Shown: one piece after another, positions 51,936 through 60,462 of the stretch
How positions within the stretch are numbered: position 1 is the first letter of the stretch
Layout: each line of letters opens with the position of its first letter
From: Nocardioides dongkuii
GTDB taxonomy: Bacteria; Actinomycetota; Actinomycetes; Propionibacteriales; Nocardioidaceae
DNA length: 64,000 bases
Assembly (NCBI RefSeq): GCF_014127485.1
Contig: NZ_CP059903.1
Location: 248,001-312,000 of the forward strand
Direction: 5' to 3'
Program-made: the position numbers and the translations under genes
Notes under the pieces: generated by a model
Seen by the model: the letters and a program-made list of their open reading frames with translations, nothing else
Told to the model about the DNA's origin: nothing
Database searches by the model: none

Positions 51936-53138
51936 ATGGCCCGCATGGCGGAACGCACCATCGGCGTGGTCGGCGGCGGGATCGTCGGCCTCGCGGTGGC
52001 CCGCGAGCTCACGGAGCGCCACCCGGGCACGCGGGTCGTCGTCCTCGAGAAGGAGGACCGGCTCGGCGCCCACCAGACCGCGAGCAACTCCGGCGTCGTG
52101 CACGCGGGCATCTACTACGCGCCGGGCAGCCTCAAGGCCGAGCTGTGCACGCGCGGCCGGCTGCTGCTGCGGGAGTACTGCCGCGAGCGCGGCCTGCCGT
52201 ACGACGAGTGCGGCAAGCTCGTGGTCGCGATCGACCCCGCGGAGCTCCCCCGGCTCGACGCGCTCGAGGCGAACGCGCGCGCCAACGGCGTCCCGGGGCT
52301 GCGCCGGGTGGCGGGCCGTGACCTCACCGACGTCGAGCCGCACGCGGCCGGCCTGGTCGCCCTGCACTCACCGGCGACCGCCATCACCGACTTCCCGACG
52401 GTCGCGGCGGCGTTCGGGGCGGACGTCGAGCGCGCGGGCGGCGAGGTGCGGCTCGCCACCACCGTCACCGGCGTACGCCGGGGGGTGGGCGCGGTCGAGG
52501 TCGCCACCGACCGCGGGCCCCACCGCTTCGACCGGCTGGTCGTGTGCGCGGGGCTGCACGCCGACCGGGTCTCCCGCCTCGCCGACGGCGTCGACGGGCC
52601 GCGGATCGTGCCGTTCCGCGGCGAGTACCTCGCGGTGTCCGCCGCCAAGCGCGACCTGGTGCGCGGGATGGTCTACCCGGTGCCGGACCCGCGCTTCCCG
52701 TTCCTCGGCGTGCACTTCACCCGGCGGGTCTCCGGCTACCTGGAGGTCGGCCCGAACGCCGTGCTGGGGCTGCGGCGGGAGGGCTACCGGCGCCGCGACG
52801 TCAGCCTCGCCGACGTCCGCAGCATGGTCACCTGGCCCGGGTTCTGGCGGATGGCGCGGCAGCACTGGCGCACCGGGGTGGGCGAGGTCCGCGGCAGCCT
52901 GTCCACCCGGGCGTACCTGGCGGCGGCGAGCCGGTACGTGCCCGAGATCGGCCCGGCGGACGTCGTCCGGTCCCGCGCCGGTGTCCGCGCGCAGGCCGTG
53001 GACCGGGACGGCTCGATGGTCGACGACTTCCGGATCGAGGGTGCCGACGGGATCACCACGGTCCGCAACGCGCCGTCCCCGGCCGCGACCTCGAGCCTGG
53101 CGATCGCCCAGCACGTGGTCGACCGGATGGGGCTCTGA
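51936..53138 (+). CDS. lhgO: L-2-hydroxyglutarate oxidase/dehydrogenase
   Basis: FAD-dependent DAO-family enzyme oxidising L-2-hydroxyglutarate to 2-oxoglutarate; 400 residues from ATG 51936 (or 397 from ATG 51945). The dinucleotide motif is GVVGGGIVGLAVARELTER, then HQTASNSGVVHAGIYYAPGS, the strong LhgO signature. GPRIVPFRGEYL and FPFLGVHFTRRVSG follow, and the C-terminal NAPSPAATSSLAIA closes the FAD site. It probably repairs this side product of central metabolism or serves in a glutarate route; no partner genes are nearby. Confidence 0.92.
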   Translation: MARMAERTIGVVGGGIVGLAVARELTERHPGTRVVVLEKEDRLGAHQTASNSGVVHAGIYYAPGSLKAELCTRGRLLLREYCRERGLPYDECGKLVVAIDPAELPRLDALEANARANGVPGLRRVAGRDLTDVEPHAAGLVALHSPATAITDFPTVAAAFGADVERAGGEVRLATTVTGVRRGVGAVEVATDRGPHRFDRLVVCAGLHADRVSRLADGVDGPRIVPFRGEYLAVSAAKRDLVRGMVYPVPDPRFPFLGVHFTRRVSGYLEVGPNAVLGLRREGYRRRDVSLADVRSMVTWPGFWRMARQHWRTGVGEVRGSLSTRAYLAAASRYVPEIGPADVVRSRAGVRAQAVDRDGSMVDDFRIEGADGITTVRNAPSPAATSSLAIAQHVVDRMGL

Positions 53139-53226
53139 GCCGGTTTCCGCGAAGGTCGGTCCGCGGGACGCCGATGTGGGTACCGTGCAGGTGACCTCGA
53201 CAGGCCGCACGGGCCGGGCAGGATGC

Positions 53227-53865
53227 ATGAGCTCTCTCTCCGCCCCGCCACGTCCCCGCCTGCTCACCATCGTCCGCCGCACCGCCGCGAGCCTGCTCGT
53301 CGCCTGCGTCGTCCCGGCGGTCCTCTTCTGCACCGTGATGCTCACCCTCGGCGTCTGGCCCGCGATCATCGCGGCGCTGGCGTGGTCCTACGGCGCCATC
53401 GGCTGGCGTGCGGTGACCGGCCGGCGTGCCTCCGGGCTGCTGATCCTCACCGCGGTCGTGATGACCGGCCGGACCGTGGTCGCGCTGCTCGCGGACAGCA
53501 CCTACCTGTACTTCCTCCAGCCGATCATCAGCGACGGCGTGGTCGCCGGGGCGTTCCTGCTCTCGCTCGCCACCGCCCGCCCGCTGGTCGCCCGGCTCGC
53601 CGGCGACTTCTACCCGATGGACCGCGAGCTGCACCTGCGCCCGCCGATCCGCCGGCTCTTCTGGCGGCTCACCGTGATGTGGGCGGTGCTCTGCCTGGGC
53701 AAGGCCGGCATGGCGCTGTGGATGCTGGAGTCGACGATGCCGGTCGAGACGTTCGTGGTCATCCGCGACGCCGCCCTGCTGGCGCTCAACGTGCTCGCCG
53801 TCGGCGCCACCATCGCGTACGCCGCGCGGGTCGCCCGCAGCGAGGGCCTGCTCGCGCACGCCTGA
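53227..53865 (+). CDS. VC0807-like membrane protein
   Basis: Six-helix membrane protein of 212 residues resembling the VC0807/DUF3159-like group. Helices include ASLLVACVVPAVLFCTVML, GVWPAIIAALAWSYGAIGW, GVVAGAFLLSLATARPLVARL and WRLTVMWAVLCLGKAGMAL; the motif ARLAGDFYPMD is typical of the group. ATG at 53227. Function unknown. Convergent with the LacI regulator gene; the 26-bp gap holds a 13-bp direct duplication of CGGCGACGGACCT. Confidence 0.75.
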   Translation: MSSLSAPPRPRLLTIVRRTAASLLVACVVPAVLFCTVMLTLGVWPAIIAALAWSYGAIGWRAVTGRRASGLLILTAVVMTGRTVVALLADSTYLYFLQPIISDGVVAGAFLLSLATARPLVARLAGDFYPMDRELHLRPPIRRLFWRLTVMWAVLCLGKAGMALWMLESTMPVETFVVIRDAALLALNVLAVGATIAYAARVARSEGLLAHA

Positions 53866-53891
53866 GCGGCGACGGACCTCGGCGACGGACC

Positions 53892-54914
53892 TCAGAGCGT
53901 CGAGGCGCGCGCGACCAGCTCGGGCGTGAACAGCACCTGCTGGTGCTCGTGGTCGGGGTTGGACGCCTCGTCGAGGACCAGCCGCGCCGCGGTGCTCCCG
54001 AGCTCCTGCCGGGGCTGGCGCACCGAGGAGAGCGGCACCCCGGCCGCGCCGGCGAACTCGATGTCGTCGTACCCGACGATCGCGAGCTCCTCGGGGACGC
54101 GCACGCCGGACCCGATCGCGTGCTGCAGGAGCCCCAGGGCGAGCAGGTCGTTGGCGCAGAACGCCGCGGTGGGTCGCCGCCGCTGGGGGAGCCCGGCCAG
54201 TCGCTGACCGGCCTCGCGGCCCTCGTTCACGACCAGCGCGCTGGTCGGGACCACCACCAGGTCCTCCTCGGGCAGCCCGCTGGCGGCCCAGGCGGCTCGG
54301 GCGCCCTCGAGGCGCTCGCGCACCTGGCCGAGCGTGGTGGGTCCGCCGATGAACGCGACCCGGGTGTGGCCGCGGTCGAGCAGGTGCTCGACGGCGAGCC
54401 GGCCGCCGAGGAAGTCGTCCACGGCGACCGAGCAGAACGACTGGTCGTCGCCGATCCGGTCGACGATGACCAGCGGGGTGCCGTGGCGGCGTACCTCGCG
54501 GAGCACCTCGGAGTCGGGGTCGACCGGCGTGATCAGGATGCCCTGCACCCGCTGCTGCTGCAGCAGGACCAGGTGCGCCCGCTCGCGGGCGGGCCCGTTC
54601 CCGCTGTTGCAGAGCAGGAGGGAGAGGTCGACGTCCGCGGCCGCCGACTCGATCCCCTGGGCGACGTCGGTGAAGAACGGGTTGCCGGCGTCGAGCATGA
54701 CGTAGGCGAGCGTCCGGCTGGTGCCCGAGCGCAGCTGGCGGGCGGACTCGTTGCGGACGAAACCGAGCTCCGCCATCGCGTCCAGCACGCGGGTGCGGGT
54801 CGCGGTGCTGACCCGGGCAGGGCGGTTCAGCACGTTGGAGACGGTGCCGAGCGAGACGCCGGCGGCCGCAGCAACGTCCTTGACCGAGGCCGAACGGCCC
54901 TGCTGCACCACCAC
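53892..54914 (-). CDS. LacI-family regulator of the rhamnose operon
   Basis: Repressor of 340 residues. The HTH is SVKDVAAAAGVSLGTVSNVLN with the hinge helix NESARQLRSG; a periplasmic-binding-like effector domain follows, opening TLAYVMLDAGNPFFTDV and containing PTAAFCANDLLALGLL and VGYDDIEFA. GTG at 54914 has AGGGGG six bases upstream. Divergent transcription from the rhamnose ABC and catabolic genes, with LacI-type operators between, makes L-rhamnose or a derivative the expected inducer. Confidence 0.9.
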   Translation of the reverse strand: MVVQQGRSASVKDVAAAAGVSLGTVSNVLNRPARVSTATRTRVLDAMAELGFVRNESARQLRSGTSRTLAYVMLDAGNPFFTDVAQGIESAAADVDLSLLLCNSGNGPARERAHLVLLQQQRVQGILITPVDPDSEVLREVRRHGTPLVIVDRIGDDQSFCSVAVDDFLGGRLAVEHLLDRGHTRVAFIGGPTTLGQVRERLEGARAAWAASGLPEEDLVVVPTSALVVNEGREAGQRLAGLPQRRRPTAAFCANDLLALGLLQHAIGSGVRVPEELAIVGYDDIEFAGAAGVPLSSVRQPRQELGSTAARLVLDEASNPDHEHQQVLFTPELVARASTL

Positions 54915-54937
54915 GCGTGACCCCCTTCGGCCCTGAT

Positions 54938-54948
54938 TGAAACGTTCA
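54938..54948. promoter_or_regulatory. Candidate LacI operator near the regulator gene
   Basis: TGAAACGTTCA lies 24 bp upstream of the regulator start codon. It resembles the better palindrome at 55058-55069, which fits autoregulation. Confidence 0.45.
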
Positions 54949-55016
54949 GGCAGCCTAGCCCTGCCACGTGTCCGGGGGGCGGCTTAGAGATTTCCTACCA
55001 ATTTCGGCACACCGTC

Positions 55017-55069
55017 TTGACGTTGTGACAGCAGTCACCTACCGTCCCCTTAGTTTGTGAAACCTTTCA
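55017..55069 (+). promoter_or_regulatory. Rhamnose operon promoter with CRP-like site and LacI operator
   Basis: TTGACG (55017-55022) and TACCGT (55040-55045) are 17 bp apart. Within the spacer is TGTGA-CAGCAG-TCACC (55024-55039), nine of ten positions of the CRP/GlxR consensus TGTGA-N6-TCACA. Just after the expected start lies TGAAACCTTTCA (55058-55069), a LacI-type palindrome. A CRP-family protein bound here would overlap RNA polymerase, suggesting repression or a different true -10. Confidence 0.55.
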
Positions 55070-55085
55070 ATGCAGGGAGTCAGGA

Positions 55086-56618
55086 ATGCCGGAGGCGCAG
55101 CAGGACGGCCCAGTCCTCGAGCTCGCGGACGTCACCAAGTCCTTCGGGGCGGTCGCCGCGCTCCGGTCGGGCAGCATCGTCGTCCACCCCGGCTCGATCC
55201 ACGCCCTGATCGGGGAGAACGGCGCCGGCAAGTCGACGCTGGTCAAGATCGTCTCCGGCGTGCACCGCCGCGACGGCGGCACCTTCCGGTTCCAGGGCCG
55301 CGACGTCGACTTCGGGTCCACCGCGGAGTCCAAGAGCGCCGGCATCGCGGTGATCTACCAGGAGCCGACGCTCTTCCCGGACCTCTCGGTCACCGAGAAC
55401 ATCTTCATGGGTCGCCAGCCCCTCGGCGCCGGGCGACGCATCGACCGCGCGCGGATGCACGCCGAGGCCGAGGGACTCTTCTCCCGGCTGGGCGTGCAGA
55501 TCGACCCGCGCCGCCCGGCGCGCGGCCTCTCGATCGCCGACCAGCAGATCATCGAGATCGCCAAGGCCATCTCGCTGGACGCGGCGCTGCTGATCATGGA
55601 CGAGCCCACGGCAGCGCTCAGCGGCGTCGAGGTGGAGCGGCTCTTCGCGGTCGCCCGCAGCCTGCGCGACGAGGGCCGGGGCCTGGTCTTCATCTCCCAC
55701 CGCTTCGACGAGGTCTTCGACCTCTGCGACACCGTCACCGTGATGCGCGACGGCTCCTACGTCTCGACGCAGCAGATCGCCGACACGACGGTCGACCGGC
55801 TGGTCTCCGAGATGGTCGGCCGCGAGGTCGCCGAGCTGTTCCCGAAGACCCCCGCCCCGATCGGCGAGGTCGTCCTCGACGTCCAGGGCCTGGCCTCGAC
55901 CGGGGTCTTCCGCGACGTCTCCTTCCAGGTGCGCGCCGGCGAGATCGTCGGCCTCGCGGGCCTGGTCGGCGCCGGCCGCTCCGAGATCGCCCGCGCCGTC
56001 TTCGGTGTGGACCGGTACGACGCCGGCCGCGTCGAGCTGCTCGGCAAGCAGGTGCCGCCGCGCAACCCGCGGGCCGCGATCCGGGCCGGCATCGCCTTCG
56101 TCCCCGAGGACCGCCGCAAGCAGGGCCTGGTCACCGAGTCCTCCGTCGCCCGCAACGTCGCCGGCGTGATCCGGAGCGGCCTGACGACGATGGGCGTGCT
56201 CACCGCCGGCGCCGAGAACCGCGCCGCCGGCCCGTGGGCCGGGCGGCTCGAGGTCAAGACCAACGCCCTCGACATGCACGCCACCACGATGAGCGGCGGC
56301 AACCAGCAGAAGGTCGTCATCGCCAAGTGGCTGGCCACCGAGCCGAAGCTGCTGATCATCGACGAGCCCACCCGCGGCATCGACGTCGGCACCAAGGCGG
56401 AGGTGCACCGGCTGCTCTCCGAGCTGGCCGGCCAGGGCCTGGCGATCCTGATGATCTCCTCCGAGCTGCCCGAGGTCCTCGGCATGGCCGACCGCGTGCT
56501 GGTCGTCTGCGAGGGGCGGATCACCGCCGAGCTGGACCGCGACGAGGCGACAGCGGAGAACGTCATGTTCGCGGCCACGAACACCGTGACCCACACCGGT
56601 ACGGAGGTCCCGGCATGA
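55086..56618 (+). CDS. Rhamnose ABC transporter, duplicated ATP-binding protein
   Basis: RbsA/RhaT-type ATPase with two nucleotide-binding domains, 510 residues. Domain 1 has IGENGAGKSTLVKIVSG, RGLSIADQQIIEIAKAIS and LLIMDEPTAALSG. Domain 2 has the degenerate Walker A GLVGAGRSEIARAVFG, MSGGNQQKVVIAKWLA and LLIIDEPTRGIDVG. This asymmetry is normal for carbohydrate uptake family 2. ATG at 55086 follows a GGGAGT site. Overlaps the first permease gene as ATGA. Rhamnose specificity comes from the downstream genes. Confidence 0.93.
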   Translation: MPEAQQDGPVLELADVTKSFGAVAALRSGSIVVHPGSIHALIGENGAGKSTLVKIVSGVHRRDGGTFRFQGRDVDFGSTAESKSAGIAVIYQEPTLFPDLSVTENIFMGRQPLGAGRRIDRARMHAEAEGLFSRLGVQIDPRRPARGLSIADQQIIEIAKAISLDAALLIMDEPTAALSGVEVERLFAVARSLRDEGRGLVFISHRFDEVFDLCDTVTVMRDGSYVSTQQIADTTVDRLVSEMVGREVAELFPKTPAPIGEVVLDVQGLASTGVFRDVSFQVRAGEIVGLAGLVGAGRSEIARAVFGVDRYDAGRVELLGKQVPPRNPRAAIRAGIAFVPEDRRKQGLVTESSVARNVAGVIRSGLTTMGVLTAGAENRAAGPWAGRLEVKTNALDMHATTMSGGNQQKVVIAKWLATEPKLLIIDEPTRGIDVGTKAEVHRLLSELAGQGLAILMISSELPEVLGMADRVLVVCEGRITAELDRDEATAENVMFAATNTVTHTGTEVPA

Positions 56619-57730
56619 GCACCACCCCCTCGGCCACGAGCCTCAGCCGCCCGAGCGACGCGTCGCCGACGGCGCGCGTCCTCCGCGACGTGCTGCGCTC
56701 CCGCGAGCTGGCGGTCGCGGTCGTCCTGGTGCTGCTCATCGCGGTCACGACCGCCAAGAGCAGCTCGTTCCTCTTCGGCTCCACCGGCTGGCGCGACCTG
56801 CTGCTGACCCCCTCGATGCTCGTCCTGCTCGCCGTCGGGCAGACCGCGGTGATCATCACCCGCAACGTCGACCTGTCGGTCGGCTCGACGATGGGGCTGA
56901 CGGCGTACCTCACCGGCCGGCTGTTCATCGACCAGCCGGGCCTCCCGATCATCGTCGTGGTCCTCGCCGGCATCGCGATGGGCGCCGCGCTCGGGGTCAT
57001 CAACGGCGTGCTGGTGGCCTGGGGCCGGGTCCCCGCCCTGGTGATCACCCTGGGCACCATGTACATCTACCGCGGCGCCTTCCTGACCTGGGCCGGCAGC
57101 GACCGGATCAACGCGGGCGACATGCCCCGCGCGTTCCGCGACCTCGGCACCGACTCGATCCTCGGCATCCCGGTGCTGACCATCGTCGCGCTCGTGGTGC
57201 TCGCCCTGGTCGGCTACTACCTGCGCACCGCCCGCGGCGGCCGCGAGCTGTACGCGATCGGGTCCGACCCGGACGCCGCGGGGCTCTACGGCCTCTCGGT
57301 CAACCGCCGGATCATGTTCGCCTTCGTGCTCAGCGGCGCCCTCGCCGGCCTCGCCGGCGTCGTCTCCGCGGCCCGGTTCGGCACCGTGAGCTCGACCGTC
57401 GGCTCGGGCATCGAGCTGGAGGCCGTCGGCGCCGCGGTCATCGGCGGCGTGGCGATCTTCGGCGGCAGCGGCACCGTCTGGGGCGCGGCCCTGGGCGCCT
57501 TCCTGCTGGTCACGATCAACCGCTCGCTCCCCGTCCTCGGGATCTCCGACTTCTGGCAGCAGGCGGTCGTCGGGCTGCTCATCGTCGGGGCGATCGTCCT
57601 GGACCGCGTGCTCGTGAACCGCCAGGAGCGCGCGCTCATCGCCGCCCGCGAGCACGGGCCCGACGCCGGGCCACCGGTCCCCGCCACGTCCGGCAGCGCC
57701 GGCAGCGACTCCCAGGAGGTCGTCCGATGA
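56615..57730 (+). CDS. Rhamnose ABC transporter permease 1
   Basis: Sugar permease of the RbsC/CUT2 family, 371 residues with about ten helices. VGQTAVIITRNVDLSVGSTMGL is the family signature, with GRVPALVITLGTMYIYRG and the EAA-like AIGSDPDAAGLYGLSVNRR. A polar C-terminal tail of about 40 residues is extra. One of two different permeases in the operon (RhaP/RhaQ-like pair). Confidence 0.92.
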   Translation: MSTTPSATSLSRPSDASPTARVLRDVLRSRELAVAVVLVLLIAVTTAKSSSFLFGSTGWRDLLLTPSMLVLLAVGQTAVIITRNVDLSVGSTMGLTAYLTGRLFIDQPGLPIIVVVLAGIAMGAALGVINGVLVAWGRVPALVITLGTMYIYRGAFLTWAGSDRINAGDMPRAFRDLGTDSILGIPVLTIVALVVLALVGYYLRTARGGRELYAIGSDPDAAGLYGLSVNRRIMFAFVLSGALAGLAGVVSAARFGTVSSTVGSGIELEAVGAAVIGGVAIFGGSGTVWGAALGAFLLVTINRSLPVLGISDFWQQAVVGLLIVGAIVLDRVLVNRQERALIAAREHGPDAGPPVPATSGSAGSDSQEVVR

Positions 57731-58821
57731 GCACCCTGACGCAGACGCCGGACTCCGGGGCGCGCGAGCAGCGCAGCTACCCGTCGTACTCGCGCCCGTT
57801 CTGGCAGCGCGTCGTGCTCAGCCGCGAGTTCGCAGTGATCGCGCTGCTCATCGCCGCGATCGTCTACTCCCGCTCCGAGGTCGACTACTTCGACGGCCCG
57901 CAGACGATGTACTACCTGTTCCGCGACTCGGCCTCGATCCTGCTGCTGGCCCTCCCGATGACCGCGATCATCATCACCGGCGAGATCGACCTGTCGGTCG
58001 CCAGCACCGTCGGCCTCACCAGCGTCGCCTTCGGCATGCTGCACGCGGACGCCGGTCTCTCCATCGGGCTCGCGGCGCTGGTCGCCGTCCTGATCGGCGC
58101 GGTCTGCGGCGCGTTCAACGGCTTCCTGGTGGCGTACGTCGGGCTGCCCTCGATCGCGGTGACCATCGGCACCCTGGCGCTGTACCGCGGCATCGCGGCC
58201 GGTCTGCTCGGCACCGAGTCGCGCACCGACTTCCCGGAGAGCTGGACCGACCTCGCCAAGGAGCGGATCGTCGAGGACCAGCCCTACCCGATGATCCTGA
58301 TCCCGTTCCTGGTGCTGGCGATCGCCTTCGGCCTGCTGCTGCACTTCTCCTCGTTCGGGCGCGGGATCTACGAGATCGGCCTGAACGACGAGGCCGCGCG
58401 CTTCACCGGCGTGGACGTGGCCCGCACCAAGGCGGTGCTGTTCGTCCTCGCGGGCGCCGTGGCCGGCTTCGTCGGCATCTACACGACGCTGGTCACCGGC
58501 GTGGCCCGGGCCGAGAACTCGGTCGGCCTGGAGCTCCAGGTGATCGCCGCGGTGCTGCTCGGCGGCGTCTCGATCTTCGGTGGCCGCGGCGCCCTCCCCG
58601 GCGTGATCGCCGGCGTGCTGCTGATCGGCGTCATCCAGCGGGCGATGCTCCTGAACGGCGAGACGGTCAACATCATCAACATCGTCATCGGAAGCCTCCT
58701 GGTGCTCTCCGTGATGTCCACAAGTCTTCTCGCACTGGCCCACCGCGCGGTGGCCGCGAGCAAGGGGGCGCGCTCCTCGGGCCGCACCTCGGACAGCGCC
58801 GGCAAGCGGTCGCTGAGCTGA
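57727..58821 (+). CDS. Rhamnose ABC transporter permease 2
   Basis: Second CUT2 permease, 364 residues, paralogous to its neighbour: LPMTAIIITGEIDLSVASTVGL, VGLPSIAVTIGTLALYRG and EIGLNDEAARFTGVDVARTK. An Arg/Ser-rich cytoplasmic tail follows the last helix. Overlaps permease 1 by 4 bp. Two permeases with one duplicated ATPase is the typical rhamnose/AI-2 type importer. Confidence 0.92.
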   Translation: MSTLTQTPDSGAREQRSYPSYSRPFWQRVVLSREFAVIALLIAAIVYSRSEVDYFDGPQTMYYLFRDSASILLLALPMTAIIITGEIDLSVASTVGLTSVAFGMLHADAGLSIGLAALVAVLIGAVCGAFNGFLVAYVGLPSIAVTIGTLALYRGIAAGLLGTESRTDFPESWTDLAKERIVEDQPYPMILIPFLVLAIAFGLLLHFSSFGRGIYEIGLNDEAARFTGVDVARTKAVLFVLAGAVAGFVGIYTTLVTGVARAENSVGLELQVIAAVLLGGVSIFGGRGALPGVIAGVLLIGVIQRAMLLNGETVNIINIVIGSLLVLSVMSTSLLALAHRAVAASKGARSSGRTSDSAGKRSLS

Positions 58822-58840
58822 ATCCGGCATCTCGCCGGAT
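58822..58840 (+). other. Small hairpin before the binding-protein gene
   Basis: ATCCGGC-ATCTC-GCCGGAT forms a 7-bp perfect stem directly after the permease stop and 20 bp before the binding-protein start. Hairpins here often stabilise the 5' end of binding-protein mRNA. Confidence 0.45.
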
Positions 58841-58860
58841 GGAATCGAAAGGTAAGAACA

Positions 58861-59898
58861 ATGAAGCTCCAGAATCGACGACTCGCGAGCCTCGCGGCTC
58901 TCACGCTGGTCGCCAGCTTGGCCATGAGCGCTTGCGGTAGCGACGACGAGGGTGACTCCGAGGGCGGCAACGGCGGCGGCGGCGAGAGCAGCGCCTCCGT
59001 CACGTTCATCCCCAAGAACCTCGGCAACCCCTACTTCGACACCAGCAACGCCGGTGGCGAGGAGGCCATCGAGGAGTTCGGTGGCAGCTACGAGGAGGTC
59101 GGCCCGGCCGAGGCCTCCCCCGACGGCCAGGTGCAGTACATCAACACCGCGACCCAGCAGGGCCGCAACGCCCTGGTGATCTCCGCCAACGACCCCGACG
59201 CGCTGTGCGACGCGATCGAGGAGGCGCGCGGCGCCGACATCAAGGTCGTCACCTACGACGCCGACACCAACCCCGACTGCCGCGACATGTTCATCTCGCA
59301 GGCCGACGCCGAGGGCATCGCCCAGGCGCAGGTCGACCTGATCACCGAGCAGATCGGTGACGAGGGCGAGATCGCGTTCCTCTCGGCCGCGGCGAACGCG
59401 ACCAACCAGAACGAGTGGATCGCCCTCATGGAGGACGAGCTCGAGGCCAACCACCCGAACGTGACCGTGGTCGACACCGTCTACGGCGACGACGACGACC
59501 AGACCTCGTTCGACCGCACCGCGGCGCTCCTGCAGTCCCACCCGGACCTCAAGGGCATCGTCTCCCCGACCACGGTCGGCATCGCGGCCGCGGCTCGCTA
59601 CCTCTCGACCTCGGACGCGAAGGGCAAGGTCATGCTGACCGGCCTGGGCACCCCGAACCAGATGCGTGAGTACGTCAAGGACGGCACCGTCGAGGCGTTC
59701 GCGCTGTGGAACCCGGCCGACCTGGGCTACCTGGCGGCGTACACCGCCAAGGCGCTGGTCGACGGCGAGATCGAGGGCGAGGGCGACTCCTTCGAGGCCG
59801 GCAAGCTCGGCGACTACACCGTCGGCGCCGACAACACCGTGCTCCTCGGTGACCCGTTCGTCTTCAACGCGGACAACATCGACGAGTTCGACTTCTGA
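58861..59898 (+). CDS. rhaS: Rhamnose-binding lipoprotein
   Basis: Periplasmic-binding-type lipoprotein, 345 residues; lipobox MSAC with Cys25, followed by an acidic Gly/Ser linker. The fold is peripla_BP_4: VTFIPKNLGNPYFDTSNAGG, ALVISANDPDALCDAIEEAR, VVTYDADTNPDCRDMFISQ, and TGLGTPNQMREYVKDGTVEAF. These match the RhaS rhamnose binder family. AAAGG precedes ATG 58861. Not to be confused with the E. coli RhaS regulator, which has the same symbol. Confidence 0.9.
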   Translation: MKLQNRRLASLAALTLVASLAMSACGSDDEGDSEGGNGGGGESSASVTFIPKNLGNPYFDTSNAGGEEAIEEFGGSYEEVGPAEASPDGQVQYINTATQQGRNALVISANDPDALCDAIEEARGADIKVVTYDADTNPDCRDMFISQADAEGIAQAQVDLITEQIGDEGEIAFLSAAANATNQNEWIALMEDELEANHPNVTVVDTVYGDDDDQTSFDRTAALLQSHPDLKGIVSPTTVGIAAAARYLSTSDAKGKVMLTGLGTPNQMREYVKDGTVEAFALWNPADLGYLAAYTAKALVDGEIEGEGDSFEAGKLGDYTVGADNTVLLGDPFVFNADNIDEFDF

Positions 59899-59927
59899 TC
59901 GAGGACGCGTCAGCGGACTCGATGACG

Positions 59928-59983
59928 GTGGTCGAGCAAGCCGTGCGACTGAGGAACGAAGTCGCAACCGGCGTGTCGAGACC
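59928..59983. repeat. Dispersed palindromic repeat (GTGGTCGAG...GTCGAGACC)
   Basis: The outer arms GTGGTCGAG and GTCGAGACC flank an inner stem GTGCGACT/AAGTCGCA. The ends match the short copy inside uricase. The element lies in the 206-bp gap between rhaS and rhaM, 30 bp after rhaS. It opens a spurious upstream extension of the rhaM frame. Confidence 0.75.
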
Positions 59984-60043
59984 CGGTGAGCCGAGAGGCC
60001 ACCTGCACCGCCGAGTCAGCAGCCAGACCGCACCACCGCACCG

Positions 60044-60074
60044 CCCGGCCGGCCCCTCCGCGGGGCCGGCCGGG
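60044..60074 (+). terminator. Perfect 13-bp GC hairpin (attenuator candidate)
   Basis: CCCGGCCGGCCCC and its exact complement surround a 5-nt loop, 31 bp before the rhaM start. No U-tract follows. Placed after the binding-protein gene, it could reduce read-through so that rhaS is made in excess over the enzymes. Confidence 0.5.
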
Positions 60075-60104
60075 TCCCCCCACCACGCCGAGAGGCAGGA
60101 ACCG

Positions 60105-60461
60105 TTGCAGCGCGTCTGCTTCCAGCTCCAGGTCCGCCCCGACCGGATGGCGGAGTACAAGGAACGCCACGCCGCCGTGTGGCCCGACATGCTCGCCGCC
60201 CTCCACGACACCGGGTGGCACAACTACTCGCTGTTCCTCCGCGAGGACGGCCTGCTGATCGGCTACCTCGAGACTCCCGACCTCGCCGCCGCCCAGGCGG
60301 GCATGGCCGCCACCGAGGTCAACGCCCGCTGGCAGGCCGAGATGGGTGAGTTCTTCGTCGAGCTCGACGGCGTACCGCCCGACCAGGGCTTCCTCGTCCT
60401 CGAGGAGGTCTTCCACCTCGAGGACCAGCTCGACCACCACCACGCACGAGAAGCGAAGTGA
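60105..60461 (+). CDS. rhaM: L-rhamnose mutarotase
   Basis: Interconverts rhamnose anomers; 118 residues. The family pattern is complete: QRVCFQLQVRPDRMAEYKERH, AAVWPDMLAALHDTGWHNYSLFL (catalytic His and the Trp-containing loop) and WQAEMGEFF. The start is TTG at 60105, with AGG five nt before it; the frame stays open back to 59922, but that part is translated repeat. The gene stops 1 bp before rhaI begins. Confidence 0.9.
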   Translation: MQRVCFQLQVRPDRMAEYKERHAAVWPDMLAALHDTGWHNYSLFLREDGLLIGYLETPDLAAAQAGMAATEVNARWQAEMGEFFVELDGVPPDQGFLVLEEVFHLEDQLDHHHAREAK

Positions 60462-60462
60462 C

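Noticed and set aside
53866-53891. 13-bp direct duplication CGGCGACGGACCT between convergent genes
   Set aside because: Too short and isolated to assign a role; probably a simple slippage event.
59922-60104. Longer rhaM with an ATG at 59922
   Set aside because: The extra 61 residues are translated from the palindromic repeat and the GC hairpin. The conserved mutarotase sequence begins at the TTG at 60105, which has a ribosome site.
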